Assembly (NCBI GenBank): GCA_020137815.1
Contig: CM035352.1
Coordinates: 4,880,998-4,944,997, forward strand
Direction: 5' to 3'
Source of the DNA: Hormiphora californensis
Taxonomy: Eukaryota; Ctenophora; Tentaculata; Cydippida; Pleurobrachiidae
DNA: 64,000 nt
Below the pieces are notes generated by a model. That model was not told the DNA's origin and did no database searches. It saw nothing but the letters and a program-made list of their open reading frames with translations. The position numbers and the translations under genes are program-made. This document shows, one piece after another, positions 1 to 10,900 of this stretch (the stretch's first letter is position 1; each line of letters begins with the position of its first letter).

Positions 1-1223
1 GGAGCCTGCGGGCAATCGGTGTCATCCTCTCTCTGGCCATGCTAGTAAATCACTACCTAGTAAACTTTTTTCCCTAGCAGGTGTGAGTATAGTGTGTTTA
101 AATTTATATCTACAGGTTTATGGGACCAGTTATTCCACCAGTTTTATAAGTCCAGTTATATCGGCTTCTATATATTGTCTTTTTCAACCAGAGTGTTTGT
201 GTGTGTCATATATTTACTCGAGGATATACCGCTCTGATGACCAGGCGGAGCATCGCCAATATTTTGACATGTTTCCGTCAGGTATGGGCGGTATATAAGC
301 GCGGAATATTATTATTATTATTATTATTATTATATTATAAAGCAGAGAACCTTGCAAGACAATTGGTTTTTGGGGGTTTTTAGGGCTTGCACGTGGAAAA
401 TTGACGTGTTGTTAGGGGTGTTTGGTGGGGTTTGGGGCGTGCACGTGCGTGTGTAAAGGTTTTATAAATTTGGGGGATAATAGCTGATTTGAAAGAGCTT
501 GAGATTATCTTTCTAATGAGCCTTGGTATTTTGAAATTGGCTGAGAAATGACTGAGTTATCGCGAAAATGGTGAAAAATGAGGGAAAATGTGGGGTTCTG
601 AACTGCTTCAGATCACATATTGAGACAGGGGTGAGGGGAGTATTCATTATGGCGTTAGGGGAGTGAATAGAGGGTGAGATGGAGTGAATAGGGGACGATA
701 TGATTCAATAGGGGCCGAGGGTAGTCAATAGGGATAAGAGGGGTCTGGGGTGAGGACTGAGGGGAGTCAACAGGGGGAAGGGGGCGTGGAGTATCATCTC
801 GCGACCGGAGGTGCCGCGAAGCGGCGCCGTAGGGAGCAAAGTAGGCATGAGCCAGGGATCGGGATTAAAAGGAGTCAATAGGGTGTGAGAGTTTTTTGTT
901 CTTTTGCCTGGGCTCTCTAGTTATTATTATAAACTAGTCAATATGTATTTTGGAGTTAGGTAAAAGAGATAAAGAATTTGAAGTCCAGAGGGGAATATGA
1001 GAGAGGGAGAATAATATATCTCTATGTGGGTAAAGGGAAGTGAATGCTAAAGAAAGGATTTGAGTAGTTATCCCACCGCTATTGAAACTCATGTTGATTG
1101 AAAAATTAAACAATGAAATGAATTAAAGTAAAAATGTTCCGTTAAAAAACTACACCTTGCCTCAAAAGAGCAAACCTCGTATCTCTCCCCGGGAGAATTA
1201 AATTGTCATTGAGGAAAGAAGAT
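1..1223. other. Non-coding flank with simple repeats
   Basis: I see no gene here. A TTA microsatellite lies at about 307-336. From about 640 to 800 there is a degenerate G-rich array of a unit resembling GAGTSAATAGGGG. The region downstream (on the - strand) of the methyltransferase-like gene is AT-rich and featureless. Confidence 0.6.
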
Positions 1224-2357
1224 TTAGGCACCAGTGGGTCTGAACATTCGTAGGCTTGGGTTGGTCTTCTTCAGCCTGATCTGGGTTCCCTTGATCGCTT
1301 CCTGCTCTCTTCTGCCCATCTTCCTCCTCCGGTCATAAGCGTACCCACTGGGTTTCTTATACACCACTGCAGTACACTTACTATCCCTTAGGATGGCCTT
1401 CTCCATACTGGTGCTCCACTTCTCCAAATACTCGCTCTTCTCGTACTTTGGCATGCTCATCGTCATCTCCTTCATGAAATAGATCCTGCGGAGACCGCTC
1501 CAGTAGGAGAGGTTGTTGATCAACTCTGTATGGGGGGAGTCACAGTGGTCTAGGTACACCAGTAGGGCACCTGGTTTCATGGCATCCAGAGTCGTCTGGA
1601 GACACTCTGACACATCCTCCCCAAGACCACCCAGGGCGAATGGCAACAAGACTATGTCTGCCTGTGCGTTGCACGCTGTTTGTTTCACTGAAGGCTCACC
1701 ACCCGCGAAGTACCGAACATTTCCACCCTCTAGTTTCTTCCACAGGTTCTGCACATAGCTGTGCTGGGGAGTCTTGGCTCCCTCTTTCTTCAGCATGCTC
1801 AACATGGTCTTGGCAATACCCTCCCATTGTTCATTTCTTTCAGACACAGAAGCGGATACCTTGGGTCTGAGTCCAAACCGGTGCAGCCACATTAGAACCC
1901 CGACAACATCACACCCAGGACCACCACCCATACTGTAGACATTAACAGTTCCCCAATCAACTCCCTGCATAAGTTCATTGAACACTGTAGTACGGGACTG
2001 GAGGTTGGTGCAGGCAGAGTAGGCATCAGTCAGGACACTGTTTACTAGATACATTCGCTGAGCACCGTGGATTAGGGTGTAGGCAACACGAGATGCAGCA
2101 TCGGGGAACTCTCGGTTAAAGGTGGAGATACCTGTCACAGAGTTGAGCTTATCAGACTCGGCTATGAAATCTGGAACAATTTCAGGGTTTGATTCAAGTA
2201 GCTTTTCGATTACATCCCTGATAAAGGCATACAAGGAAGGTCTGGGGTCATCAGAAGCAGGTTTAGTGTCTTTAATATCCTTAGAGTCCTTCTTCACATC
2301 AGTCACCACCTCTTTCACTTCTTCTTTGACCTGTGTTGTGTCTCCTGCTGTAGCCAT
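1224..2357 (-). CDS. Orphan SAM-dependent methyltransferase-like protein
   Basis: Single-exon gene of 377 codons starting MATAGDTTQVKEEV. A charged, Lys/Glu-rich N-terminal 40 residues is followed by a globular domain. A Rossmann-type motif I (VYSMGGGPGCDVVG, about residues 140-153) is the glycine-rich SAM-binding loop of class I methyltransferases. ADIVLLPFALGGLGED and GALLVYLDH follow where strands 4 and 5 of that fold are expected. The C-terminus is strongly basic (RRRKMGRREQEAIKG), suggesting nucleic-acid or nuclear contact, but that is inference. I do not recognise the substrate and assign no symbol. No intron is apparent and the frame is intact. It reads away from the repeat-rich region at 2.4-4.9 kb. 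Confidence 0.75.
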   Translation of the reverse strand: MATAGDTTQVKEEVKEVVTDVKKDSKDIKDTKPASDDPRPSLYAFIRDVIEKLLESNPEIVPDFIAESDKLNSVTGISTFNREFPDAASRVAYTLIHGAQRMYLVNSVLTDAYSACTNLQSRTTVFNELMQGVDWGTVNVYSMGGGPGCDVVGVLMWLHRFGLRPKVSASVSERNEQWEGIAKTMLSMLKKEGAKTPQHSYVQNLWKKLEGGNVRYFAGGEPSVKQTACNAQADIVLLPFALGGLGEDVSECLQTTLDAMKPGALLVYLDHCDSPHTELINNLSYWSGLRRIYFMKEMTMSMPKYEKSEYLEKWSTSMEKAILRDSKCTAVVYKKPSGYAYDRRRKMGRREQEAIKGTQIRLKKTNPSLRMFRPTGA

Positions 2358-3227
2358 TTTGTTTACACCTACCGGCTACAATGGGGTTAGTGCAGCACTA
2401 GCTATTAATGAATCAATAAGCAAATAAGCAAACTCAATCAATAAGCAAACTGTAGACGACTTAGGTAACCATTCATCAGTTAAGTAATATTGGCAAAGTT
2501 TTTAATGATGCAAAGAGCTCTCGACACTCAATAGAAAAATGGTGTCCACTGTCCTTGAAACTTTCAGTAGTTTGTAGTTTAACATCCAGAGCGTTAGAGG
2601 TTGGTTGTTGGGGTGGCCCATGCCTATCGCCGATATTGGTCAGGTCAAATTTATGGCGACATTGCTAGAATAGGAAGAAGGCCAATTTGGCCTTCCTCCT
2701 ATTCCTCCTATTCTAGCAATTTATTTTTAGATTTTTGACCACTTGTTAGCATGTTACACAGGACTGGGTAAATACGGAAAGTCAAAGGGACTGCGGCTCG
2801 AGCCTCGATCTAATCAACGCCGTCAATAGAAAAAAGTTTGCGTACATTTTCAAACGGCGGTGGGGCCTGGGGTGTAGGCCGTACTCCGTAGGGGCAGAGC
2901 CACCTCAAGCGGGTTCCGTAAGCTATAAGCGCTGGTAGAGGTCGATGGGACCAAGCTGCAAGCCCATCGAAAATATCGAGCGTTTGTAGGGCCTTTTTAT
3001 TTTGACGACCCGAGCGTGTTAAAAAAAGACTTGAAATTTGAAATCTGAAATTTTTTTGGAACATCTGAATTGATGGGAAAATGTGTCGCAATTGTTGTAA
3101 CGCGCGAAGTGTGGCCGGCTAAAACGCTGCCAAAACGTCACTGCGCGCTGAAAATTTTGACGTCGCGATTTTTCGCCCATAACAAATTTTAAACTTTTTT
3201 GGGCCAAGGCCACTTTTCTTCTTTCAC
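2358..3227. other. Intergenic region, no gene seen
   Basis: Promoter side of the methyltransferase-like gene. A short palindrome around 2672-2720 (GGAAGAAGGCC...GGCCTTCC) is the only structure I see. Small open frames on the - strand at 2810-3213 have no protein-like features. Confidence 0.5.
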
Positions 3228-3382
3228 TAAAGTCGGATTTTTTGAAACTGTCACCCCAAAATGACCGCGCATGTGAAATTTATCAATTTTGACGCGCACA
3301 CCACACGTTAACATGTGATGTGACGCGCAAAAACATTCCGCGCACGAAAAGGGGGGTGACAGTTTCAAAAAATCCGACTTTA
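3228..3382. mobile_element. Short foldback element, AAAGTCGG family, copy 1
   Basis: A 155-base palindromic element. The left end TAAAGTCGGATTTTTTGAAA is matched by the right end read in reverse complement, and the arms continue into GGGGTGACAG. It has no coding capacity. A diverged relative lies at 41461-41551. I interpret it as a non-autonomous inverted-repeat transposable element; the parent transposon is unknown. Confidence 0.75.
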
Positions 3383-3383
3383 T

Positions 3384-3533
3384 ACTCCATTTTTTTTCAA
3401 CTGTTCACCCCCCAAAGTCGTGCGCGGAATTGTTTTGCGCGTCTATCACATGTTAACGTGTAGCACGCGCAGCGTAAATTAAAATATCGCACGCGCACGA
3501 GTTGAGGGGTGAACAGTTGAATAAAAATGGAGT
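3384..3533. mobile_element. Short foldback element abutting copy 1
   Basis: A second palindrome directly next to the previous one. Its arms begin ACTCCATTTTTTTTCAACTG and end in a matching inverted copy ...AATGGAGT. The interior has the same plan as its neighbour (GGGGTGAAC next to the arms, CACATGTTAACGTG and GCGCG-rich centre), so the two look like diverged members of one superfamily inserted side by side. Confidence 0.7.
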
Positions 3534-3535
3534 TT

Positions 3536-3919
3536 AAGGAACCATAATAAAGTTCAAGAGCCTCCAAGAGCACCCAAGAGCGTACCCGATCGAAGAGAGA
3601 CCACACCTGAGAGCGTACCACACCCAAAAGAGACCACATCCAAGAGCGCACCACCTCCAGAAGACACCACTTCAAGAGCGGACCACATCAAAGAGAGCTC
3701 CCCATCCAGAAGATACCACGCGCAGGGGACACCACGCGCAGAAGAGACCAGCGCGGCGTTGTATTTGCGCGTGCGGTCTCTTCTGCGCGTGGTGTCCCCT
3801 GCGCGCGGTATCTTCTGGATGGGGAGCTCTCTTTGATGTGGTGCGCTCTTGGAGTGGTGTCTTTTGGAGGTGGTACGCTCTTGGATGGGGTGCGCTCTTG
3901 AACTTTATTATGGTTCCTT
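3536..3919. mobile_element. AAGAGC-family foldback element, copy A
   Basis: A 384-base hairpin-forming element. Ends are AAGGAACCATAATAAAGTTC and its inverted copy. Both arms are built of repeats of AAGAGCGCACCACATCCAAG and CAGAAGA-type units, so the whole element is nearly self-complementary around about 3735-3765. Related copies are at 30228-30550 and 55825-56132. The frames it contains are by-products of the repeats, not genes. Confidence 0.85.
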
Positions 3920-3987
3920 CTTTCACTTTCACTTCTACTGCAGCCAGATGATCGAACTGCAATGTGTATGAGACTCATTGCGATTAA

Positions 3988-4413
3988 CTCTGCATATGGT
4001 TACCCCTTAAACGACTCCAATTACTTCAAAATGCAGCCACACGCTTCATACATGGTCAAAGAAGCAGGAGAGGGGTCACAGAACTAAGGAAGAAGTCGCA
4101 CTTTCTTCCCGTAAAACATCGTATCGAGTTTAAAGCATGTCTGATGATATACAATGCCCTAAATGGTAGATCCCCAAGCTATATGACAGAAATGATCCAA
4201 AGGAGGCAAACAAAAGCTAAGCGACTCAGAGTAGATGAAGATGTTTCAAGATTAGAGGAACGTCATACCAAGTACAAGGTCACTGAAAAAGCTTTCAGTG
4301 TCACGGCACCGAAACTATGGAACAAACTGCCAAAGTACATCAGAAACAGTGAATCCGTGGTAACTTTCAAAAAATCACTAAAGACCTACCTGTTCAAACT
4401 TGCCTACGACTAA
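3988..4413 (+). pseudogene. LINE retrotransposon fragment, reverse-transcriptase C-terminus
   Basis: An open stretch of about 140 codons ending in a stop at 4411-4413. It carries the hallmark tail of non-LTR ORF2 proteins: RLQLLQNAATRFIHG, then FKACLMIYNALNG, then AFSVTAPKLWNKLPKYIR and FKKSLKTYLF. In this family the region lies downstream of the polymerase core, in the thumb/C-terminal part. Upstream catalytic motifs are absent, so this is a 5'-truncated, dead insertion. It lies immediately 3' of the AAGAGC foldback element. Confidence 0.85.
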
Positions 4414-4517
4414 TTTCCTTCCTCTTTACTCCTGGAAACTCTGACATATCCCACCATCCACTTGCTGCCCTCCAACATCCATCATCCTCAACACCCTCTA
4501 TTATCCTGTGCTACCGG

Positions 4518-4812
4518 CTACCCCCTTCATCAGTCCTACCCCCTCCTTCATCAGTCCTACCCTCCCTCATCAGTCCTACCCTCCTTCATCAGTCCTGCCC
4601 TCCTTCATCAGTCCTACCCTCCCTCCCTCCTTCATCAGTCCTACCCTCCTTCATCAATCATCAGTCCTACCCGCCTTCATCAGTCCTACCCTCCTTCAAC
4701 AGTCCTACCCTCCTTCATCAGTCCTACCCTCCCTTCTTCATTAGTCCTACCGTCTTTTTCAGCCCTGCCCTCCTTCATCAGTCCTATCCTCCTTCATCAG
4801 TCCTACCCTCCC
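4518..4812. repeat. Minisatellite of about 19 bases
   Basis: Roughly 15 imperfect tandem copies of a unit like CCCTCCTTCATCAGTCCTA. It is C/T-rich on the + strand and has no spacer/repeat architecture, so it is not a CRISPR array. Open frames through it are simple translations of the repeat. Confidence 0.85.
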
Positions 4813-5974
4813 TACATCCATCCTTGTCCCTATAGCACTTCAACATTCCTAAACACTCTCCATCATCCCTATCCTCCACCATCCAGAGTTAGGAGAGTGA
4901 CCATATTTATTTACCAGAGTTAGGTTAAGTTTTTTTTTTTGAGAATATTTGTTCGTTGGTGTGTGAATTCTAAATAGACAATATCTTGGCTTTTGAGATG
5001 TAGGGTAGAGATGAGGGTAAAGAGAATTGGCCGAGTATGGGCCAGGAGAAATCAGTTACCCGAAACGAATCGTGTGACGTGCACGCCAAACGAAACGAAT
5101 GAAAACACAGCTAACGCAGCGTACCCAATATGAACATTTGAAAGTGGTGAAATACTGTTGAAAAAATGCAACCTGTGTAAACGTAATGGATTGTCTAATC
5201 TTAATATGCTCAATGTTCAAACCGCGTGTGTGATTAGGTGATAACGATATGCTATTTATAACTTTATACCGTTTTTAGGTAAATATTAGGTTTAATTTAC
5301 ATCCTTTTTGTGGTGAAAACTTTTTAATTAATTTATTATACCGACTAATCTTGACAATGTTTGTAAGTTTGTGACGTGTGAAGGCGTTGTGTTTTGGTGC
5401 GTGTGTGTGTGTGTGACGTGTGTGTATGTGTGTGACATGTGTGTGTGAATTTGAGGAGCAAGCTATAGTTAGTTAACTTATTAAACTATTTCTAACTTAA
5501 TAATTAATTAACTTAGTTATTTATTTTTTACTGTTAAATCTACCCATTGTATTCTATCCATATAGTTATTAGATCATTGTTTCTGTGCCTACTGTCCATC
5601 TCAGTCGCAAGCCCGCTTTAGGTAACTGCTGAAGCTCTAAGCCTCTCAGCCTTGTAGGATATGTATGACTTGTTTGTATATGTCTATAGTGTGAGAGCGG
5701 GACGAGTCACTTATATGACTCAGATATAAATATTGAAGTTCATTTTCATTTTCATTACTCTCTTCGGCAGTCTCTCCTCGGCTTTTGAAAAGTGACGCCA
5801 ATCGTGAATCGGTGTTGGTGTACAGTGTACTGTTTGCGTGGGAAAAAAATCACTTTCACTTTGATTTTTGAAGTTTTAGAGTAAATATACATTCTACATT
5901 ACGATTCATTCTTTAGCTTTGAAGCTTTTTAAAAGTAGTTCGACTAAAAATTTCCATTCAGGATCTATGCTGGT
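4813..5974. other. Intergenic region upstream of GLE1
   Basis: About 1.1 kb without a recognisable gene. A GT-rich microsatellite (TGTGTG with GTGACGTGTG interruptions) is at about 5396-5446. The last 200 bases are AT-rich and must include the GLE1 promoter or 5' UTR; no clear core element is visible. Confidence 0.5.
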
Positions 5975-7906
5975 ATGCCATCGCCTTCAAAAACGCAATT
6001 TAAGGTGATAATTCCTTCATCGTACAGTAAAACGAAGCGAAATTACTGCCAGAAAAGTCCGGAAAATATAGTTTCTACTTTTCACAACCTTTCAATTGAC
6101 GAAGACCGCCATTTTGATCAGAAACTTGAAAAATACCGTTCAAAAGCGCCTTTGAAACCCCTTGGACTTAGATCGTTATCGAATGATCGGTTAAAACCCA
6201 CTGATCGGCTTGGTTGTAATAAGAATGAATCATCTGGAGGTCAGGACAATGCTTCGGTGACAGAGACACTTCAAAAGTGCTCACATGGCCGAGTGAAGTA
6301 CGATCGTGGGAACAGCTTGATAGAGGATGACACCCCAACGTTTGACAAAATAAGCAACCAGCGGGCGCTTCACAAATTGTGCTCAAAAGAAAACTTAGTA
6401 GAGTTACCAAAAACACGTCGACTTCGGGGTCGGACTGCCCGGTCCCCCTTGAAATATGAGGATACCATCATTGAAAGGACATTAAATTCATCTCTGGCTG
6501 CCATTGATTCTCTAGAGGTCCTAAATGATACACAATCCCTTCGGGCAATTGAACGACAGTCGAAGCGGAGCAGTACTGTAAGTGCTATATCGTATTACTA
6601 ATTTTAAATTTCATCAAAAAAACATAATAAATGTTTTCTTTCTTCTTTATTATACACACGCGGGGTGTGGAGAAACCTGAAACAGGGTCGAGCAAGGCAA
6701 CATTGGAACTTGTTTTAGGGTATCGTAGAACGGGCGATAGAAAGGCAAGAGGAACATTTTCGGTGCTCTGCCAAACAATCACTAGACCGGTTTGAGGAGA
6801 GGAGTGAGCGGTCCCGTGAAAAGATAGCTAGCCAAGTTTCTGAGCTCCAACAGAGGACTGAAAAACGGTAGGTTATACATTATATTTTTTAGTTTCACTT
6901 TCAATTTAGAGAATAAGGATTGGTTGATTGTTTATTAGCCGCGTATCAATGAGAAAGGTTTTTTCTCCTTCCGGCTGTATGAAAAGAGTAGGCGGGTTTT
7001 TTTGTAGAAGAACAATGCAATAAAACCCTTTCTACTCATTTCGTACTTTCAATTTAGTTTCACTTTCATTATTATATCCACTTGCATAACACCAGCTGGT
7101 ATGTTAATTTTCTAAAACACACATGTCTCCCTCTCTCAAGTCCTACACAGTTTTATACATCCCTTTTTCTTGCTATACATTGTTAAATGAAGCCAGTCGG
7201 TTCATAAATTCACTGCATACATATGGAGCAGCATTGGGTGTTCAGTTATAGCATACCCAATGAACTAACTTGTTCTGCAGAGCAGCTGAGGAGAAGAAAC
7301 AGGAACAAGCAGCTCGGGCAAGTGTATCAACTTATATACTTGCTATCTCCGGTATGTATTATTCAATTATTAATATATGATAATCATTCAAATACATGCA
7401 AAAAGTGTAGTTTCATTCCTTTAGAATTTGCCACTCCTTTTTCTACTTATTTAACAGCACATTTGTTTCAGAGATTGTTACTGTTGCTAAGAAGTGCGTC
7501 TCGGATCACAGGCATCCAGAGATCGGAGCTGTGATTTCCGCGCTTGAGGGTCATGTCAGGAAATGTGAGAACCAAACTGGGGGAGCATACAATGCTGTGG
7601 CAATTGAGGTAAGTCAACTATACCGAAACTTCTGCTTTTGAATTTTTCCACTTCGTAAAATCTTGAGACGTCTATGCCTGATAGATTACTTCTCATCTCG
7701 CTATTTGGTTCTTGAGCTGAATTCTGAACTTTATAAAAAATATTCCAAAGAGAAAGAGAAAGTTTTCAAAAAATATTCCCAGTATTTATCGACTATCGCT
7801 GTAGAATTATTGTAAATGAACTGATACATCAAGCTGATGCAGTGTGTATATTATGTACACACAGGTACGTGTCTGTAGAACATGTGTTGTTTGTACAACG
7901 GTAGTT

Positions 7907-7963
<57 letters not shown>

Positions 7964-10900
7964 TTCTCTATTTCTCTTTATGTAAGAGTGTATCGGTCGC
8001 GGTCACCGCATGAGGGTAGAAACGATCCACTCTACGTGTTACACATCGTGGGGGACATATCACTATTTTTCATTCCTTCCCAGCCCCCCCCCCCTCCATG
8101 TACTATTTGATCGTTTTTAACATCATTCTCCATCACAATTCACGACTTTACGAGTATCAATGTGGTACACACTACACACTCTGTACATTGTACATAAAGT
8201 ATGACGTATAGAGAATGTACTCTAGAAATGTAATTTAAGAAATAAACGGCCTCACTATACGAACATTACACCCACATGCCGCCATGTATGTCGCATTTTT
8301 TACATTTTACCTCGCACCGTCAAACACACTGGGGGGTGGGGGCGTGTTTCCTACCATACAATTGTAATGGCTTGGAAAACATTACCCAAGGGGGTCCCCA
8401 TTGGCCCTCTAACCTACCCCAGTTATCCCCTGGCGGAAATACAGGCGTAATGCCGTGTATAAATTCATACACATGAACATTAACATAGTGTTTCGAAGGA
8501 GACCAGGAAATGCCCGACTTTAGAAGGTATTCGTACCAAAAACGGAGTGCTGCTAGTATACCTGCTCCTTCATAAATACTTTTGAAGCGATATAACTCCT
8601 TCATAAATACATTTGCAGCTCTTTTTAGACCATCTGAGCTCCGACCTCCGTAATAAACAAATTGCACAGGCTGTACTTCTTAAACCACTGTGTCATGTTT
8701 GATTTGCACATGGATAATTCTCAAGTTGCACTCAGTGGCTAAGCTTGCAGCCAACACCAATCGCACAAGTTGCAACAACCTATCATTCCAACCCCTTCTC
8801 TGTCTCCCTGTCTCTCTAACCATCTCTCTCTCTCTCTCAGTCTAAAACTGCATGCAGGAAGTGGTATGTGCACAATCGGTGTGAGCGTGTGTATGTTTGT
8901 GGGAGTTGCAGTAATATATATGTAAGGAAGCAATTCGGCGGTGAATACTGGATATTATAATAATGTTTGAGGAACATTGGGGCCCGGGAGGGGTGCTACT
9001 AGGCTGTTGTGGATTATCAAATTGAACAATCTCATAATAATTCATTCCCTATATTCCAGACACAGATGAGAGTGAGGTATAACCAAGTGTTGGCCCTAGT
9101 TGAACGGTTGAATTCCGTCATTGTTCGCCTGAACGAAGAGCAACGAAAAGCAGTCTCCGAACAACAACAACAACAACAACAACAACAACCTGCTCCTCCA
9201 CCTGCAGTTCCAGCTGCCCCCTCTAATACTACCCCTGCCCCAACGACATCTTTACTCCCACCCCCTGGCCCTACACCTACATATGCTGCACCTGCACAAG
9301 GTAAATTAGCAACTCAGTTACACTGAATAGGAGACCGTCTCATGATAAGCAAATAATAATACAAACCATTTGTTTCAGAGCCAACTGTTCCTGCTGCAGC
9401 TCCACTAACAACCCCTGCCCCTGCTGCAGCTGCTCCAGCTCCACCTTCAGCCCCTGATGCAGTTCCAGCTCCCCCAACTGACCCAGCGCCTGCAGCAACA
9501 ACAAACCCACCTGAACCTTCACCCAGTGTACCCAGCTCTGAGGCCAGTACTGGTGGTGGGGTTGTATCCAAGGCCAATGTCGCTGAGTTAGTTGAGGCTA
9601 ACATTGTTGGTAGTGCAGCTTACGAGGAGTACCAGCGGTTGGACAAACAACTGAAGGTATTTTGAGGAATAATTTCAAACACGGGAGTGTGATTTTAGGC
9701 GATAATAATTGGTCAACTTTTTGATCAAGCACATTATAATTAGCGTGTTTTGTTCATAACCCTGTCCCTCTTGCCCTCTTACTCCTAACACACGTCTCTT
9801 TTGTTTTGCGTGTGTGTGTAGCTATTGAATAATCAAAACTCTGTAAGACCCTTTATTGTCGTTAGTAGCTCAAGAGCTCTCTCCAGTTCATATTCCCCGT
9901 TCTAATCCTCCCTCCATGTCCCTATTTATTATTGCCATCCTCTGATCTAACCCTCCCTCTAGGCCGTGGAGACGGGGCTACAGAACTTCCTCAAACAAAC
10001 GGACAAGGATATTGTCAAAATGAGGTCACAACTCAAACTAATCACTGTGACGCCCATCAACACAATCAGTGCCAGCAGCCACGACCATATGGCCACAAAG
10101 GTAGGTCTACATTTGAAACTATCAGGGAGTAACCAACTAGCATGCTGTACTGGATATTGTATGGTGTAGTTGTGTGTGATGTTGTATAATGTATAAATTG
10201 GGTATATTTTGTACATTGTGTAACTGAGTAATGAGAGGAGTGTTGAGGTGTATTTAACTGTACAATAAGACACACACATGTGTTCCTGAAATTGTAATAA
10301 GAGAGATCATATTTCAGAAACATCTGCAGTATGCTGCTATGCCAGTATAATATGTGTGTGGAGAGAGATTCCACTGATAGGAGAGAGAGAGTAGTCATCA
10401 GTACTCTATATAGAATGCATGTGTAAATGACATATTGTGTACATGACATGTGCAGTACAGTCGGACCCCGATTCACCGGAACCCCGATTTACCGGGAGGA
10501 TAAATTTCCCACGATTTAGGAAATTAACGGTATTTGACCCCGATATACCGGACACCCCGATTTACCGGACAAAACCCTTTCCCCCGAGCATCCCGGTAAA
10601 TCGGGGTCCGACTGTACATGAAATGGGAGTTTAATGATGCGGGAAGCCTCAAAGAATGGTTTCCAGGATAGCTACTTTCGTGGGTTCATTTATAATCGAT
10701 GCATTTTATTCTGGGCATACAAGGTCATTACAATAGAAAAAACTGCCCTAGTAATACATTCCAATATCATAAGTAGCTGGGGGAATTATGCCCTCCATCT
10801 TTCTGATCCACTTTCTGTGCATTGTACTACTTTCCCAATTTGCACTTACCAAATTAAGCTAGTTAATCAAAAATTCTCTTTGATCACCCTTTCTGACCTC

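Noticed and set aside
4518-4812. Possible CRISPR-like array
   Set aside because: Units are contiguous and imperfect with no unique spacers, and the DNA is eukaryotic.
4462-4923. 153-codon frame through the minisatellite at 4.5-4.8 kb
   Set aside because: Repetitive Ser/Pro/His translation of a tandem repeat.
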